Shown in pieces: positions 26,213 through 35,049 of a stretch of DNA of 64,000 nucleotides. This DNA comes from Clostridium sp. 1001271st1 H5 (lineage in GTDB: Bacteria; Bacillota; Clostridia; Lachnospirales; Lachnospiraceae): contig NZ_SPHO01000010.1 in NCBI RefSeq assembly GCF_005845215.1, positions 124,001-188,000 of the forward strand, written 5' to 3'. A model generated the notes under the pieces. The model was not told where the DNA came from and did not search any database. It saw only the letters and a list, made by a program, of their open reading frames with translations. The translations under genes and the position numbers were made by a program. Positions within the stretch are counted from its first letter, which is position 1; every line of letters starts with the position of its first letter.

Positions 26213-27991
26213 TTATTCCGGAAACAGCGGCACAATCCGTTTTGCAGTCACCTGCACCAATCCCATATCCGACATCTTTGCATCGGGTATAACCGGAAGG
26301 GCCAGGGTCACAATGCGCAGCAGGGGATTTTCCATGTTGGTCAGGCCCAGGGCCCGGTTGGCATCCTTCATCGCAGCGCTGTCCTCTGCCAGCTCCTCTG
26401 CCGGTTTAAGGGACATAAGGCCTGCCAGCGGAAGGGCCAGGGTATGAAGGACCTTCTTCTCCTTCACTGCGCACATGCCGCCTCCTGTCCTGGCCAGCTC
26501 CTCTGCTGCCATAAGCGCCTCCTCCGGGTCATCATACACAATGGTCAGGTTATGGCTGTCATGGGATACCGTGGACGCCAGGGCGCCTGTCTTTGTGCCA
26601 AAGCCCCTGACCAGGCCCAGGGCTATGTTGTCATTGCCCTTATACCGGTTGACCACGGCCACAAATTTCAGGTCCTCATCACCGTTTATATCAATTCTGC
26701 CGTCCTTTACCGGAACTTCCTCACACACAATATCCGTTGTGGATAGGTTCATGTCATAGTATTTCATCAGATTGACCCTGACCGCTCCCTGGGATACCGG
26801 AGGATGGATGGTGAAATCCTCCGCAGTCAGCGGCCTTATGTGGACAGAGTTGGCTGACTCCAGCGGATAGGATTTGTCCTCAATATCAGCCAGCAGCCTT
26901 CCATCCTGTGCCACCAGCCTTCCTCCATAGAACACATGGCTGGGCGTCAGTTCCCTCAAATCATCTGCCAGCAGCATGTCGGCCGCATATCCCGGCGCAA
27001 TGGCGCCCAGGTTCTGCAGTCCGGCTTCCCTGGCTGAATTCAGGGTGGCGCTCTTGATGGCCGCCACCGGCTCCATGCCGTATCTTATGGCCGCCCTGAC
27101 CACATCATTGATATGGCCGTTGCGGAGGATATCATCCGCCTCCCTGTCATCGGTGCATAGGCAGAAATTGTCAAAGAAACGGAAATCCTTAACCCCGCTC
27201 CATATGGCCTCCACATTCTTGGTGATGGAGCTGTCCCTGGCATCCACCCTCATGCCGCTTCTCATCTTTTCCCTTGCTTCCTCCGCTGTCCTGGATTCAT
27301 GGCAGGTATCCGGGCCGCCGCACAGATAAGCGGACAGCATCCTGCCCTCCACAAAGGGGGCGTGGCCCTGAAGGTACAATCCGTGGTCCTCTGCCGTTCT
27401 GATAATATCCATCATGCGGTCTCCGCCATGAATCACGTCCAGGTAATCCATAACCTCCGCCAGTCCCACCACGCGCTCAAGCTCTGCCAGCTCCTCAATC
27501 TCCGCCGGCCCGAACTCAGCGCCTGCGTGCTCCAGCCCGGGCACGGCAGGCACACAGCTGGGTATATCTATGAGCTGGCGCATGGGAAGTCCCTCTGAAG
27601 CTTCGTGCATATAGCGCACGCCCGCAACACCCCACACATTTCCAATCTCATGGGGGTCCGTGATAACAGTGGTGGTTCCCTTTGGAATCACTGCCTTTGC
27701 GAAATTCCTGGGCGTCATCATGGAGCTCTCAATGTGCTCATGAGCGTCTATCAGGCCCGGAATCAGGTACTTACCCTGGCCGTCCACCACCTCTTTCGCG
27801 AACTGTTCTTCCCCGCCCGGCGCCTTATATTCCACATGGGCAATGAAGCCGTCATATACATATACGCTGGCCGGATAAATTTCCCCTGTAATGACATTGA
27901 CCAACTGCACATTTTTGATGGCCAAATCACTTTTTATCTCTCCCAGAGCCGCCCTGAGCAGGGCCCTCTTATCTCTTGGCTGTATTTTCAT
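26213..27991 (-). CDS. ade: Adenine deaminase
   Basis: This 592-residue amidohydrolase-fold enzyme has the metal motif LIPGLIDAHEHIESSMMTP (about residues 74-92) and the C-terminal stretch GGGMCAVKEKKVLHTLALPLAGLMS, both typical of Ade. It converts adenine to hypoxanthine and ammonia using an Fe/Mn centre. Length is normal. It is the last gene of a minus-strand operon with an NCS2 purine permease and an M20 amidohydrolase, which together would import and deaminate purine bases for salvage or nitrogen. The reading frame, rich in GC, stands in sharp contrast to the AT-rich cassette on its downstream side. Confidence 0.95.
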   Translation of the reverse strand: MKIQPRDKRALLRAALGEIKSDLAIKNVQLVNVITGEIYPASVYVYDGFIAHVEYKAPGGEEQFAKEVVDGQGKYLIPGLIDAHEHIESSMMTPRNFAKAVIPKGTTTVITDPHEIGNVWGVAGVRYMHEASEGLPMRQLIDIPSCVPAVPGLEHAGAEFGPAEIEELAELERVVGLAEVMDYLDVIHGGDRMMDIIRTAEDHGLYLQGHAPFVEGRMLSAYLCGGPDTCHESRTAEEAREKMRSGMRVDARDSSITKNVEAIWSGVKDFRFFDNFCLCTDDREADDILRNGHINDVVRAAIRYGMEPVAAIKSATLNSAREAGLQNLGAIAPGYAADMLLADDLRELTPSHVFYGGRLVAQDGRLLADIEDKSYPLESANSVHIRPLTAEDFTIHPPVSQGAVRVNLMKYYDMNLSTTDIVCEEVPVKDGRIDINGDEDLKFVAVVNRYKGNDNIALGLVRGFGTKTGALASTVSHDSHNLTIVYDDPEEALMAAEELARTGGGMCAVKEKKVLHTLALPLAGLMSLKPAEELAEDSAAMKDANRALGLTNMENPLLRIVTLALPVIPDAKMSDMGLVQVTAKRIVPLFPE

Positions 27992-28025
27992 CTCTGTCTT
28001 TCCCTTCTTTTATTTGTAAATCCTG

Positions 28026-29357
28026 TTATTTGAACACAAAATACATAACCAGCGGAATGGCCAGGACATACATGACCGGATGCAGCTCCTTAAACTTACC
28101 CGTGGCAGTCTTGATAATGATATACGCCAGGATGCCTGCCGCGATTCCGGCTGCAATGCTTCCGCAGAAAATAACAAACATAATCATGACAAACGGCCCG
28201 AAGGCTTCCGTGAAGTCGCTGAAATCAATGTTTCTGATGCCTGATACCATCAGAAAGCCCACAAAGATAAGGGCCGGGCCGGTGGCTGCATCCGGAATCA
28301 TCAGAATCAGGGGCGAGAAAAATACCATGACCGCAAAAAGAATGGCCACCACAATGCTGGTCAGGCCGGTTCTTCCGCCTGCCTCCACGCCCGAAGTGGA
28401 TTCCACAAAGGTGGTGATGGTGGTATTTCCGGTACAGGCGCCCACACAGGTGCCGATGGCGTCCACCAGGAATGGTTTCTGGATACCCGGCATGTTGCCG
28501 TCCTCATCCAGCATACCCGCCTTTCCGGCCACGCCCAGCACGGTTCCCAGTGTGGAGAAAAAGTCCCCGCAAAAGGCAATGAACACATAGATGATGGCCT
28601 GGAAGGACAACAGTCCCTTAAAATCAAAGCAGAACACAATATTGCCCCAGGAGGAAAAATCCGGCATCTTGGCAAAGGTGTCCGGCAGGGTGGTCACGCC
28701 CAGGGGAATACCCATGACAGTGACGGCAATGATACCCATAAGGATGGCCCCGTTTACCCTGTAGGCGGTCAGAATAGCAATGATAATCAGTCCCAGCAGG
28801 GCAATGAATACAGCCGGCTCCTTAAAATTTCCCATACCGATTCCATTGGTAAAGGTGCCGATGCCTGAATTCTTAAAGCCCAGATAGGCAATGTAAAAAC
28901 CAATGGCCGATCCGATGGCCACCTTGATGTTCTTAGGTATGGCCTTGACAATCAAATCCCTTACTCCGAAGATAGTGAGCACCACAAAAATCAGGCCGGA
29001 TATCAGTGTTATGGCCATAATAGAGCCAAAGGACAGGGTGTTGGACTGAAGCAGGGCCCCGAACATAAAGTTGGTTCCCATCCCCGTTGCCAGCGCAAAG
29101 GGCAGGTTGGCATAAAAACCCATGAGCAGGGTAATGAGCGCACTGATAACAGCACATGTAACTGCAATGGCCTCTTTGGTGATGACCAGCCCGTTGACGT
29201 CCGTAAAGGATACGGCATCCCCGAAGCCGATGATGGCGCTGGGCTGGACCACCAGCACGTAGGCCATGGTCATGAATGTGGTAAGACCTGCCAGGACTTC
29301 TATCTTGACACTGGTTCCCCTTTCTTTTAACTTAAAAAATTCCTCTAATTTTTCCAT
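28026..29357 (-). CDS. NCS2-family purine permease (AzgA/PbuG type)
   Basis: The 443-residue membrane protein starts LEEFFKLKERGTSVKIEVLAG and has about 12-14 hydrophobic segments; ATGMGTNFMFG, GDFFSTLGTVLGVAGKAGM and VESTSGVEAGGRTGLTS are the characteristic blocks of AzgA-like hypoxanthine/guanine/adenine transporters. It is a proton symporter in the cytoplasmic membrane. It lies 34 bases upstream of ade and 14 bases downstream of the M20 gene, so all three are one operon. Substrate (adenine or hypoxanthine/guanine) cannot be decided from sequence alone. Confidence 0.9.
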   Translation of the reverse strand: MEKLEEFFKLKERGTSVKIEVLAGLTTFMTMAYVLVVQPSAIIGFGDAVSFTDVNGLVITKEAIAVTCAVISALITLLMGFYANLPFALATGMGTNFMFGALLQSNTLSFGSIMAITLISGLIFVVLTIFGVRDLIVKAIPKNIKVAIGSAIGFYIAYLGFKNSGIGTFTNGIGMGNFKEPAVFIALLGLIIIAILTAYRVNGAILMGIIAVTVMGIPLGVTTLPDTFAKMPDFSSWGNIVFCFDFKGLLSFQAIIYVFIAFCGDFFSTLGTVLGVAGKAGMLDEDGNMPGIQKPFLVDAIGTCVGACTGNTTITTFVESTSGVEAGGRTGLTSIVVAILFAVMVFFSPLILMIPDAATGPALIFVGFLMVSGIRNIDFSDFTEAFGPFVMIMFVIFCGSIAAGIAAGILAYIIIKTATGKFKELHPVMYVLAIPLVMYFVFK

Positions 29358-29371
29358 AGTAATCTCCTTTG

Positions 29372-30610
29372 TCAGTCAATGGTATCGTCAATGCCTGCCG
29401 TTTCAAGCAAAAGTCCCAGCAGCACCCTGGCCCCGCAGGCGCAGTCCTCCCTGGAAGTAAACTCCTCCTTCCGGTGGGACAAACCGCCCCTGGACGGCAC
29501 AAAAATCATGGCAGTGGGACACGTATTCTTAAAATTCATACAATCGTGTCCCGCCCCGCTCATCAGTTCTATAAAGGAATAGCCTTCCGTCCGGCAGATA
29601 TGCCGGATGGCTTCCCGGTATGGTTCATGGCAGCGGCATGGCGGAATCTCCAGGTCCTGATGCAGGCTGATTCTGATTCCGCGCAGGCCGGACAGCTCTG
29701 CCCCGTACCGTTCCATCTCGTCCATGATATCCCTCAGGTCTTCCTCGTGAATGGAACGCAAATCCAGGGAAAATACCACCCGCCCGCAGATTACGTTTCT
29801 GGCTCCGGGCCAGGCGGCAATGGAGCCCACGGTGGCCACACACGAATCCCGCTGCTCCGCCAGCTCCGTCACCCTGCCAATCCATTGGCACATGGCCGGA
29901 ACCGGGTCCTTCCTGGCCTTCATGGGAGTGGCGCCGGCATGTCCGCTTTCACCCCTTATCTCCACGGTATACCGCACCAGCCCGGCTATGCCGCTTACAA
30001 TGCCGATGGATGCCCCATGGTCCTCCAGTACCTTACCCTGCTCAATGTGAAGCTCCAGATAAGCCCCTGCATCCTCCATCCTGCAGGAAGACAGCTCACC
30101 GGGCCTGCATCCGTAGTCTGTCATAGCCTGTTCCAGGGTAATTCCATCCTTGTCCCGGGAGGAAAGGCCTGCGGGGTCCACCATGCCGCAGACGGCTTTG
30201 CTGCCCACCATCCCATATCCAAAGCGGCTTCCCTCCTCGTCCTTAAAAGCGGCCAGACGTATGGTCCGTTTTGTGGTGATTCCCTGTTCCCGTATTCTCC
30301 GGACCGCTTCCAGGGCTGAAAGGATGCCAAGGGTCCCGTCAAACCGTCCGCCTCCTGGAACCGTATCGTAATGTGAGCCGCAAATAATGCAGGATTTTTC
30401 AGGACAGCTGCCGGAAAGCTCCCCTATCAGATTGCCGGCAGCATCCTCCCTCACCAAAAGTCCTGCATCCGCCATCCTGGCTTCCAGCCAATCCTGGGCC
30501 TGGCGGTCCTGGGGTGTAAAGGACAGGCGCGTAATGCTGCCGTCCGGATTGCACCCAATCCTCCCTAACTCCTGGATATCCGACCACAACCGGTCCCCGT
30601 TAATATCCAC
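29372..30610 (-). CDS. M20-family Zn-dependent amidohydrolase (allantoate / N-carbamoyl amino acid type)
   Basis: This 412-residue enzyme starts at GTG with GAGGAGGTGG upstream. It has the dinuclear metal site motifs ICGSHYDTVPGGGRFDG, LAAFKDEEGSRFGYG and a distal LMSGAGHDCMNF, plus the dimerisation insert with GESGHAGATPM. The family includes allantoate amidohydrolase (AllC), beta-ureidopropionase and L-carbamoylase. Its operon with adenine deaminase and a purine permease favours a purine-derived ureide such as allantoate, but no allantoinase or ureidoglycolate gene is in the window, so the substrate is undecided. Confidence 0.85.
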   Translation of the reverse strand: MDINGDRLWSDIQELGRIGCNPDGSITRLSFTPQDRQAQDWLEARMADAGLLVREDAAGNLIGELSGSCPEKSCIICGSHYDTVPGGGRFDGTLGILSALEAVRRIREQGITTKRTIRLAAFKDEEGSRFGYGMVGSKAVCGMVDPAGLSSRDKDGITLEQAMTDYGCRPGELSSCRMEDAGAYLELHIEQGKVLEDHGASIGIVSGIAGLVRYTVEIRGESGHAGATPMKARKDPVPAMCQWIGRVTELAEQRDSCVATVGSIAAWPGARNVICGRVVFSLDLRSIHEEDLRDIMDEMERYGAELSGLRGIRISLHQDLEIPPCRCHEPYREAIRHICRTEGYSFIELMSGAGHDCMNFKNTCPTAMIFVPSRGGLSHRKEEFTSREDCACGARVLLGLLLETAGIDDTID

Positions 30611-30697
30611 ACTTCCACCTCCTCTGTGCGCGGCGCAGGATGTACCAGAATCTGTTTAAAAAATCTTTTTCTAGTATTCCACGATTTCTGCATACAA

Positions 30698-30705
30698 TGC
30701 TATAA
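30698..30705 (+). promoter_or_regulatory. Extended -10 promoter ahead of nagZ-like gene
   Basis: TGCTATAAT gives a perfect -10 (30700-30705) with the extended TGn motif. The -35 region is poor (TTCCAC), as is common for extended -10 promoters. The start codon is 120 bases downstream. Confidence 0.55.
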
Positions 30706-30825
30706 TATCACTATTACTCATATCGTTATCTTTGTCAATACAGTTTTTCAATATACCCGGACACGGAAAGCCAAAAGACCTAAATCCCGGCAAACCTGAC
30801 ACCCAACATCGAAAGGAGGACCAAC

Positions 30826-32154
30826 TTGACAACCAGAAAACATTCCAGGAAAAAAAGAAAGCAAAAAGGCATTCAATGGTTTTATATTACTGCGGCAGGT
30901 CTGGTGTCTGCCGTAATCATTGCTGCCGTTCTATTGAAAATCAGGGCTGATAATACGGATTCCCAGCGTCTGGCCGGGACAAGGGCCTCACAGGAAATTG
31001 ACGGGGCCGGACAGCAAGACAGCGCCGGGCAGACAGACAGTTCAACGCCGGCGGAAGAAACCGGCAGCACCGGACCATACGATGAACCGGACAGCACGGA
31101 CACTGCAAAAATCCAGGCCATAATCAGCCGGATGACCCTGGAGCAAAAGACAGCCCAGCTTTTCATCATTACCCCGGAAGCCCTCACCGGCTATCCGGCC
31201 GTGACCCAGGCCGGCGATGCCACCTGCAAGGCGTTACAGGAATACCCGGTAGGCGGCCTCATTTATTTTCCCCAAAACCTGCAAAGCCCGGAACAGCTGA
31301 AAACCATGACAGCCAGAACCCAGGAATATGCATCCGGCCTGGACCAGCTCCCTCTGTTCCTCTCCATTGACGAGGAAGGCGGTAAGGTGGCCCGCATCGC
31401 CAACCATGAAGGGTTCCGGCTGCCCAGGGCGGACACCATGGCCGAAATCGGAAAGAGCAGGGATACGTCCAGGGCATACGAAGCCGGTTCTGTCATCGGA
31501 AGCTATCTGGAAGAATTCGGGATTAATTTAGACTTTGCGCCGGATGCAGATGTGCTGACCAACCCGGACAATACCGTTGTGCTGGACCGCTCCTTTGGTT
31601 CTGACCCAAATCTGGTAACACAGATGGTGAAGGCTTACATGAGGGGACTTGAAGAACATCATGTCTATGGGACTCCCAAGCACTTTCCGGGCCATGGGGC
31701 CACAGAGGGGGACAGCCATAAGGGCTTTGCCTACACCTATAAGACATGGGATGAACTGGAGCAGGCGGAGCTGGTCCCCTTTGCCAGCCTGGTTGAGGAC
31801 GGCACGCCCTTCATCATGGCAGGCCATATCTCCCTGCCCCGGATAACAGGGGACGATACCCCATCCTCCCTGTCTCCCCGGATTCTCACCGAATATCTGC
31901 GCAATACCATGGGATACAAAGGAATCATTGTCACCGACGCCCTGAACATGGGAGCCATCCAGAACAATTATACCTCTGGCCGGGCAGCTGTCATGGCCCT
32001 GGAAGCCGGCGCTGACCTTTTGCTTATGCCCGCTGATTTTAAAGAAGCTTACACCGGGGTGCTGGATGCGGTCAAAACAGGTGAATTGACAGAGCAGCGC
32101 CTAGACCAGTCCCTGGAGCGTATCCTGAGAGTGAAGCTTGAGCTCTCCCGGTAG
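30826..32154 (+). CDS. nagZ: Membrane-anchored glycoside hydrolase family 3 beta-N-acetylhexosaminidase
   Basis: The gene starts at TTG (30826) with GAAAGGAGG seven bases before. The 442-residue protein has a basic N-terminus (RKHSRKKRKQKG), one membrane segment (about 17-38), a Ser/Thr/Gly/Glu-rich linker to about residue 95, and a GH3 domain. KHFPGHGATEGDSHKG holds the His-Asp catalytic dyad loop typical of NagZ, and VTDALNMGA holds the nucleophile Asp. NagZ-type enzymes remove GlcNAc from peptidoglycan fragments; in Firmicutes they are often exported, which the anchor supports. It stands alone on the plus strand and has a terminator after it. Confidence 0.9.
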   Translation: MTTRKHSRKKRKQKGIQWFYITAAGLVSAVIIAAVLLKIRADNTDSQRLAGTRASQEIDGAGQQDSAGQTDSSTPAEETGSTGPYDEPDSTDTAKIQAIISRMTLEQKTAQLFIITPEALTGYPAVTQAGDATCKALQEYPVGGLIYFPQNLQSPEQLKTMTARTQEYASGLDQLPLFLSIDEEGGKVARIANHEGFRLPRADTMAEIGKSRDTSRAYEAGSVIGSYLEEFGINLDFAPDADVLTNPDNTVVLDRSFGSDPNLVTQMVKAYMRGLEEHHVYGTPKHFPGHGATEGDSHKGFAYTYKTWDELEQAELVPFASLVEDGTPFIMAGHISLPRITGDDTPSSLSPRILTEYLRNTMGYKGIIVTDALNMGAIQNNYTSGRAAVMALEAGADLLLMPADFKEAYTGVLDAVKTGELTEQRLDQSLERILRVKLELSR

Positions 32155-32207
32155 GATTACCGCCCGCAAACACAAACATCCTTTGTAAACATTTCCTGGA
32201 AACATAC

Positions 32208-32261
32208 AATGACAAAACCGCCCTGCACATCAATTTCGCAGAACGGCTTTTGTCATTTTTT
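32208..32261. terminator. Bidirectional terminator between nagZ and rpiB-like genes
   Basis: ATGACAAAACCG and CGGCTTTTGTCAT pair around a loop that itself pairs CTGC with GCAG, followed by TTTTT on the plus strand. The converging minus-strand gene ends just beyond it at 32271. Confidence 0.75.
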
Positions 32262-32270
32262 ATGCGGTTT

Positions 32271-32912
32271 TTACCCGATTAATTCCTTAATATAAGCTGC
32301 CAGCTTCTCATCCTTGCATTTTCCAAAGAAAAGTTCTCCGAACCTCTCCCCTGCAAATGCGCCCTTAACCAGCTCCTGGTCCAGGCCCTTGAAGATTTCT
32401 ACCAGGTCCTCCTTGAAGGCAGCCTTTCTCACGTCATCCAGAATCCGCTTGTTCCTCTGCTCAGGAACAGCCCTCTCCCTTGGATATCCCTGGCCGGAAG
32501 GCTCACAGAACAGTTTCTCGAATATATACTCCAGATTCAAATCACCGCCCCAGCCAAATCCCTTGGCAAAAGGAATGGCAATGGCGTTTCCATCGTTAAT
32601 CTGGGCAAATGTATAGGCGTCCAGTGCATCCTCCACATGGCCGCAAATCACGCCCGGGAATGAGTTGCAGGCCAGCATGGCTCCCTCGCCCGTGCCGCAG
32701 CCCGTAATCACATAATCCGCTGCCCTGCCGTTCAGTATGGCTGCTGCCAGGATACCTGCCTGCACATATGTCAGCTGCGCTTCATCCTCTGCTGTGTACA
32801 TGCCGTAGTTGTCCACCTCAAAGCCGTACTGGTCAGCCACCTTCTTTAAGGAATTGTAAATCATGGTATTTTTGGCGCCCTGGCTGTTCTCATTAATCAG
32901 TGCTATCCTCAT
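32271..32912 (-). CDS. RpiB/LacAB-family sugar-phosphate isomerase
   Basis: The start at 32910-32912 is chosen because GAGGTGGAG lies directly upstream, giving 213 residues; a longer frame from 32987 overlaps the promoter. The N-terminal part has the family core YVITGCGTGEGAMLACNSFPGV, with the general-base cysteine of RpiB (CGTG), and AQINDGNAIAIP. The C-terminal extension beyond about residue 150 is longer than in classic RpiB (about 150 residues). Members isomerise ribose 5-phosphate, galactose 6-phosphate, allose 6-phosphate or D-erythrulose 4-phosphate. Its place beside a transketolase-containing operon makes a C4 or C5 sugar phosphate plausible, which is an inference. Confidence 0.8.
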   Translation of the reverse strand: MRIALINENSQGAKNTMIYNSLKKVADQYGFEVDNYGMYTAEDEAQLTYVQAGILAAAILNGRAADYVITGCGTGEGAMLACNSFPGVICGHVEDALDAYTFAQINDGNAIAIPFAKGFGWGGDLNLEYIFEKLFCEPSGQGYPRERAVPEQRNKRILDDVRKAAFKEDLVEIFKGLDQELVKGAFAGERFGELFFGKCKDEKLAAYIKELIG

Positions 32913-32958
32913 GTCTCCACCTCTCAACTTTATTCGTTTGGTTTTTCCTGATATTGTA

Positions 32959-32987
32959 AGCATATATCCCAAAGGATTTTCTGTCAA
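32959..32987 (-). promoter_or_regulatory. Sigma-A promoter of the rpiB-like gene
   Basis: On the minus strand TTGACA (32982-32987) and TATGCT (32959-32964) have a 17-base spacer. The gene therefore has its own constitutive-type promoter separate from the sigma-54 operons next to it. Confidence 0.65.
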
Positions 32988-33006
32988 TAGAGATACGAAA
33001 CAGATA

Positions 33007-34908
33007 TCACTGTTTCTTCTGTTCCCGCGCCATTTTTTCCATGCGCCACAGGGTGGTCCGGCTGACCCCCAGTTCCTTGGCTATATCCTGTTTCTTCTTC
33101 CTTGGCTTCAGATTGGCGTACACTATCCCGGTTTCCGGCAGAACCTGTTCTTGTACCGATGTCTCTGCACCGGGCAGGGCGCTTTCTTTTTTCCGGAATA
33201 TCTTAAGCATCTGTATCTCCCTGAGACCGATTTCCGGAGTGTCGCTCAGCACAATCAGGCGCTCGCAGATATTACGCAGCTCCCGCACATTGCCGGGCCA
33301 GGCGTAATGGGTCATCAGGTCCACTGCCTCCCTTGACAGCCTGGGGATAGGCTTTCCCATCTCGCAGGCAAAGCGGGTCAGGTAGAAATCCACCATTTCC
33401 TGGATATCGTCCCCCCGTTCCCTGAGCGGCGGTATGGTGATGTCCAGCAGGTTCAGGCGGTAATACAGGTCCGCCCGGAACTGGCCTGCACGGATTTTTT
33501 CCTCAATATTTATATTGGTCGCCGATATGACACGCACATCCACCGGCTGCACCCGGTTGCTGCCGATGCGGCGTATTTCCTTTTCCTGGAGCACCCGCAG
33601 CAGCTTGGCCTGGAGCGATATGGGGATTTCCCCGATTTCATCCAGGAAAATGGTCCCTTTATGGGCCAGCTCAAACAGCCCGGTCTTACCGTTCTTGGAT
33701 GCTCCGGAAAATGCTCCCGGCTCGTATCCAAACAGCTCGCTCTCCAATAAATTTTCAGGCAGGGCCGCACAGTTTAACGCCACAAATGGTTCCGCACTGC
33801 GCCGGCTCTCCCGGTGGATGCTGTGGGCAAACAGCTCTTTTCCGGTTCCCGTCTCACCCACAATCAGCACATTGGAATCCACACGGCTGTAGCGCTTTGC
33901 CATAAGAATATTTTCCCGGATAGCAGGACTGCTTCCAATGATGTCGTCAAAGGAATACTTGGCCGTAAGCCCCTGCTTTGCAAGGCTCTGGCGGATTTTT
34001 GTCTCTGCCTCCATAATCTGCTCTGTGTAGCGGGCAACAATGATGGCGCCCTTTCCCATCTTATCCACCAGCACGGGACGGTATTCCGTGTACAGCTTCC
34101 GGTCCTTCCACTGGATGACCTCCTCCCGTTCCCGCCCTGTCTCCACCACGTCCTTCCACTTAAGGGCAGGGCAGACCTCCTCCACGGGGTGTCCTGTGAA
34201 GTCGGACTGGGACGAGAGCTGGAAGGTACGGTACGCCTGATTGTTCAGCGCCTGAATCTGCCCGCTGCCGCTGACGGCAATCAGGGCATCCGCACTGGTA
34301 TTGAGGATGGTGCTGGTCATCTTGGACCTGGCCCGCTCCATATTGATGGTCCTGGCCGCGTCCATGGCCTGCTTCAGAGCCTGCTCTATGGCTATATCCT
34401 TTGTGTGGATATGGACACGGTTCAGCGATTCCTTATCGCACAGTCCGCACATGGTGCCGGCTCCCACAAACACATCCGTGCCATTGGCCCTGGCCCTGTG
34501 GATGGCCTCCAAGGTGGATGCTTCGTCATGGACCGTGTAATACGCAATCTCTGCCTGGCACAATTTCTCCAGCTCCGCCACAGCGCTCTCATCCATATAC
34601 CGGACACAGAGGGCAATCTTCCTGGGGCTAAACTCCTGCCTGGCGCAAATCAGGGCCTTCAGTATATCAAAGCTGGAAAGCTGTATCTCCACCACATGCT
34701 TTTCCGGGAACAGGTACCTGAGCCTGTCATAGGTCATGCCCCTGGCCACTAAAATGTCCGCATCCCCATACCGGGACAGGGATTCCGGGGTGCCGAATAC
34801 GTGGAGCAGCTCCACCCTGACATCATCCTGAGGCTCTAGACGGCTCACCGCCGCCTCGAACCTGCTCTTCATATTCATATAAGGAATAAACATCCGCACT
34901 GTTACCAT
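33007..34908 (-). CDS. Sigma-54-dependent activator with PrpR_N domain (regulator 1)
   Basis: The ATG at 34906-34908 has GAGGG nine bases upstream, giving 633 residues. Residues about 1-180 match the PrpR_N sensor domain (TPESLSRYGDADILVARGMTYDRLRY). A PAS-like domain follows (about 195-300), then the AAA+ domain with Walker A GETGTGKE (about 347), the sigma-54 contact loop as GAFSGA (about 398) in place of the usual GAFTGA, Walker B GTIFLDEIGE and the GNVRELRN element. A Fis-type helix-turn-helix closes the protein (KQDIAKELGVSRTTLWRMEK). It is expected to activate sigma-54 promoters, most simply the two operons upstream of it that share the GTTTCATT motif. The ligand is probably an intermediate or substrate of that pathway. 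Confidence 0.9.
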   Translation of the reverse strand: MVTVRMFIPYMNMKSRFEAAVSRLEPQDDVRVELLHVFGTPESLSRYGDADILVARGMTYDRLRYLFPEKHVVEIQLSSFDILKALICARQEFSPRKIALCVRYMDESAVAELEKLCQAEIAYYTVHDEASTLEAIHRARANGTDVFVGAGTMCGLCDKESLNRVHIHTKDIAIEQALKQAMDAARTINMERARSKMTSTILNTSADALIAVSGSGQIQALNNQAYRTFQLSSQSDFTGHPVEEVCPALKWKDVVETGREREEVIQWKDRKLYTEYRPVLVDKMGKGAIIVARYTEQIMEAETKIRQSLAKQGLTAKYSFDDIIGSSPAIRENILMAKRYSRVDSNVLIVGETGTGKELFAHSIHRESRRSAEPFVALNCAALPENLLESELFGYEPGAFSGASKNGKTGLFELAHKGTIFLDEIGEIPISLQAKLLRVLQEKEIRRIGSNRVQPVDVRVISATNINIEEKIRAGQFRADLYYRLNLLDITIPPLRERGDDIQEMVDFYLTRFACEMGKPIPRLSREAVDLMTHYAWPGNVRELRNICERLIVLSDTPEIGLREIQMLKIFRKKESALPGAETSVQEQVLPETGIVYANLKPRKKKQDIAKELGVSRTTLWRMEKMAREQKKQ

Positions 34909-34962
34909 GAATTCACACCCTCTCTCAATCTGTATCCGCCCTGCATCTGCCAATACGGAAAT

Positions 34963-35012
34963 ACGCCGGGAGGAATCAAAGCGCTCTCATACCCGCTTCT
35001 GCCGCCCGGCGT
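34963..35012 (-). terminator. Hairpin between the seven-gene operon and regulator 1
   Basis: ACGCCGGG (34963-34970) and CCCGGCGT (35005-35012) are perfect inverted repeats across a 34-base loop, between the end of the dehydrogenase gene and the start of regulator 1. No T-run follows, so it may reduce rather than stop readthrough. Confidence 0.4.
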
Positions 35013-35049
35013 CTGTCCGGGCCTGCAGCGCAGACCCGTGACCTTCCTT

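Noticed and set aside
30611..30700. Purine riboswitch ahead of the purine-salvage operon
   Set aside because: No conserved purine aptamer core or paired stem P1 was found in the leader of the M20 gene.
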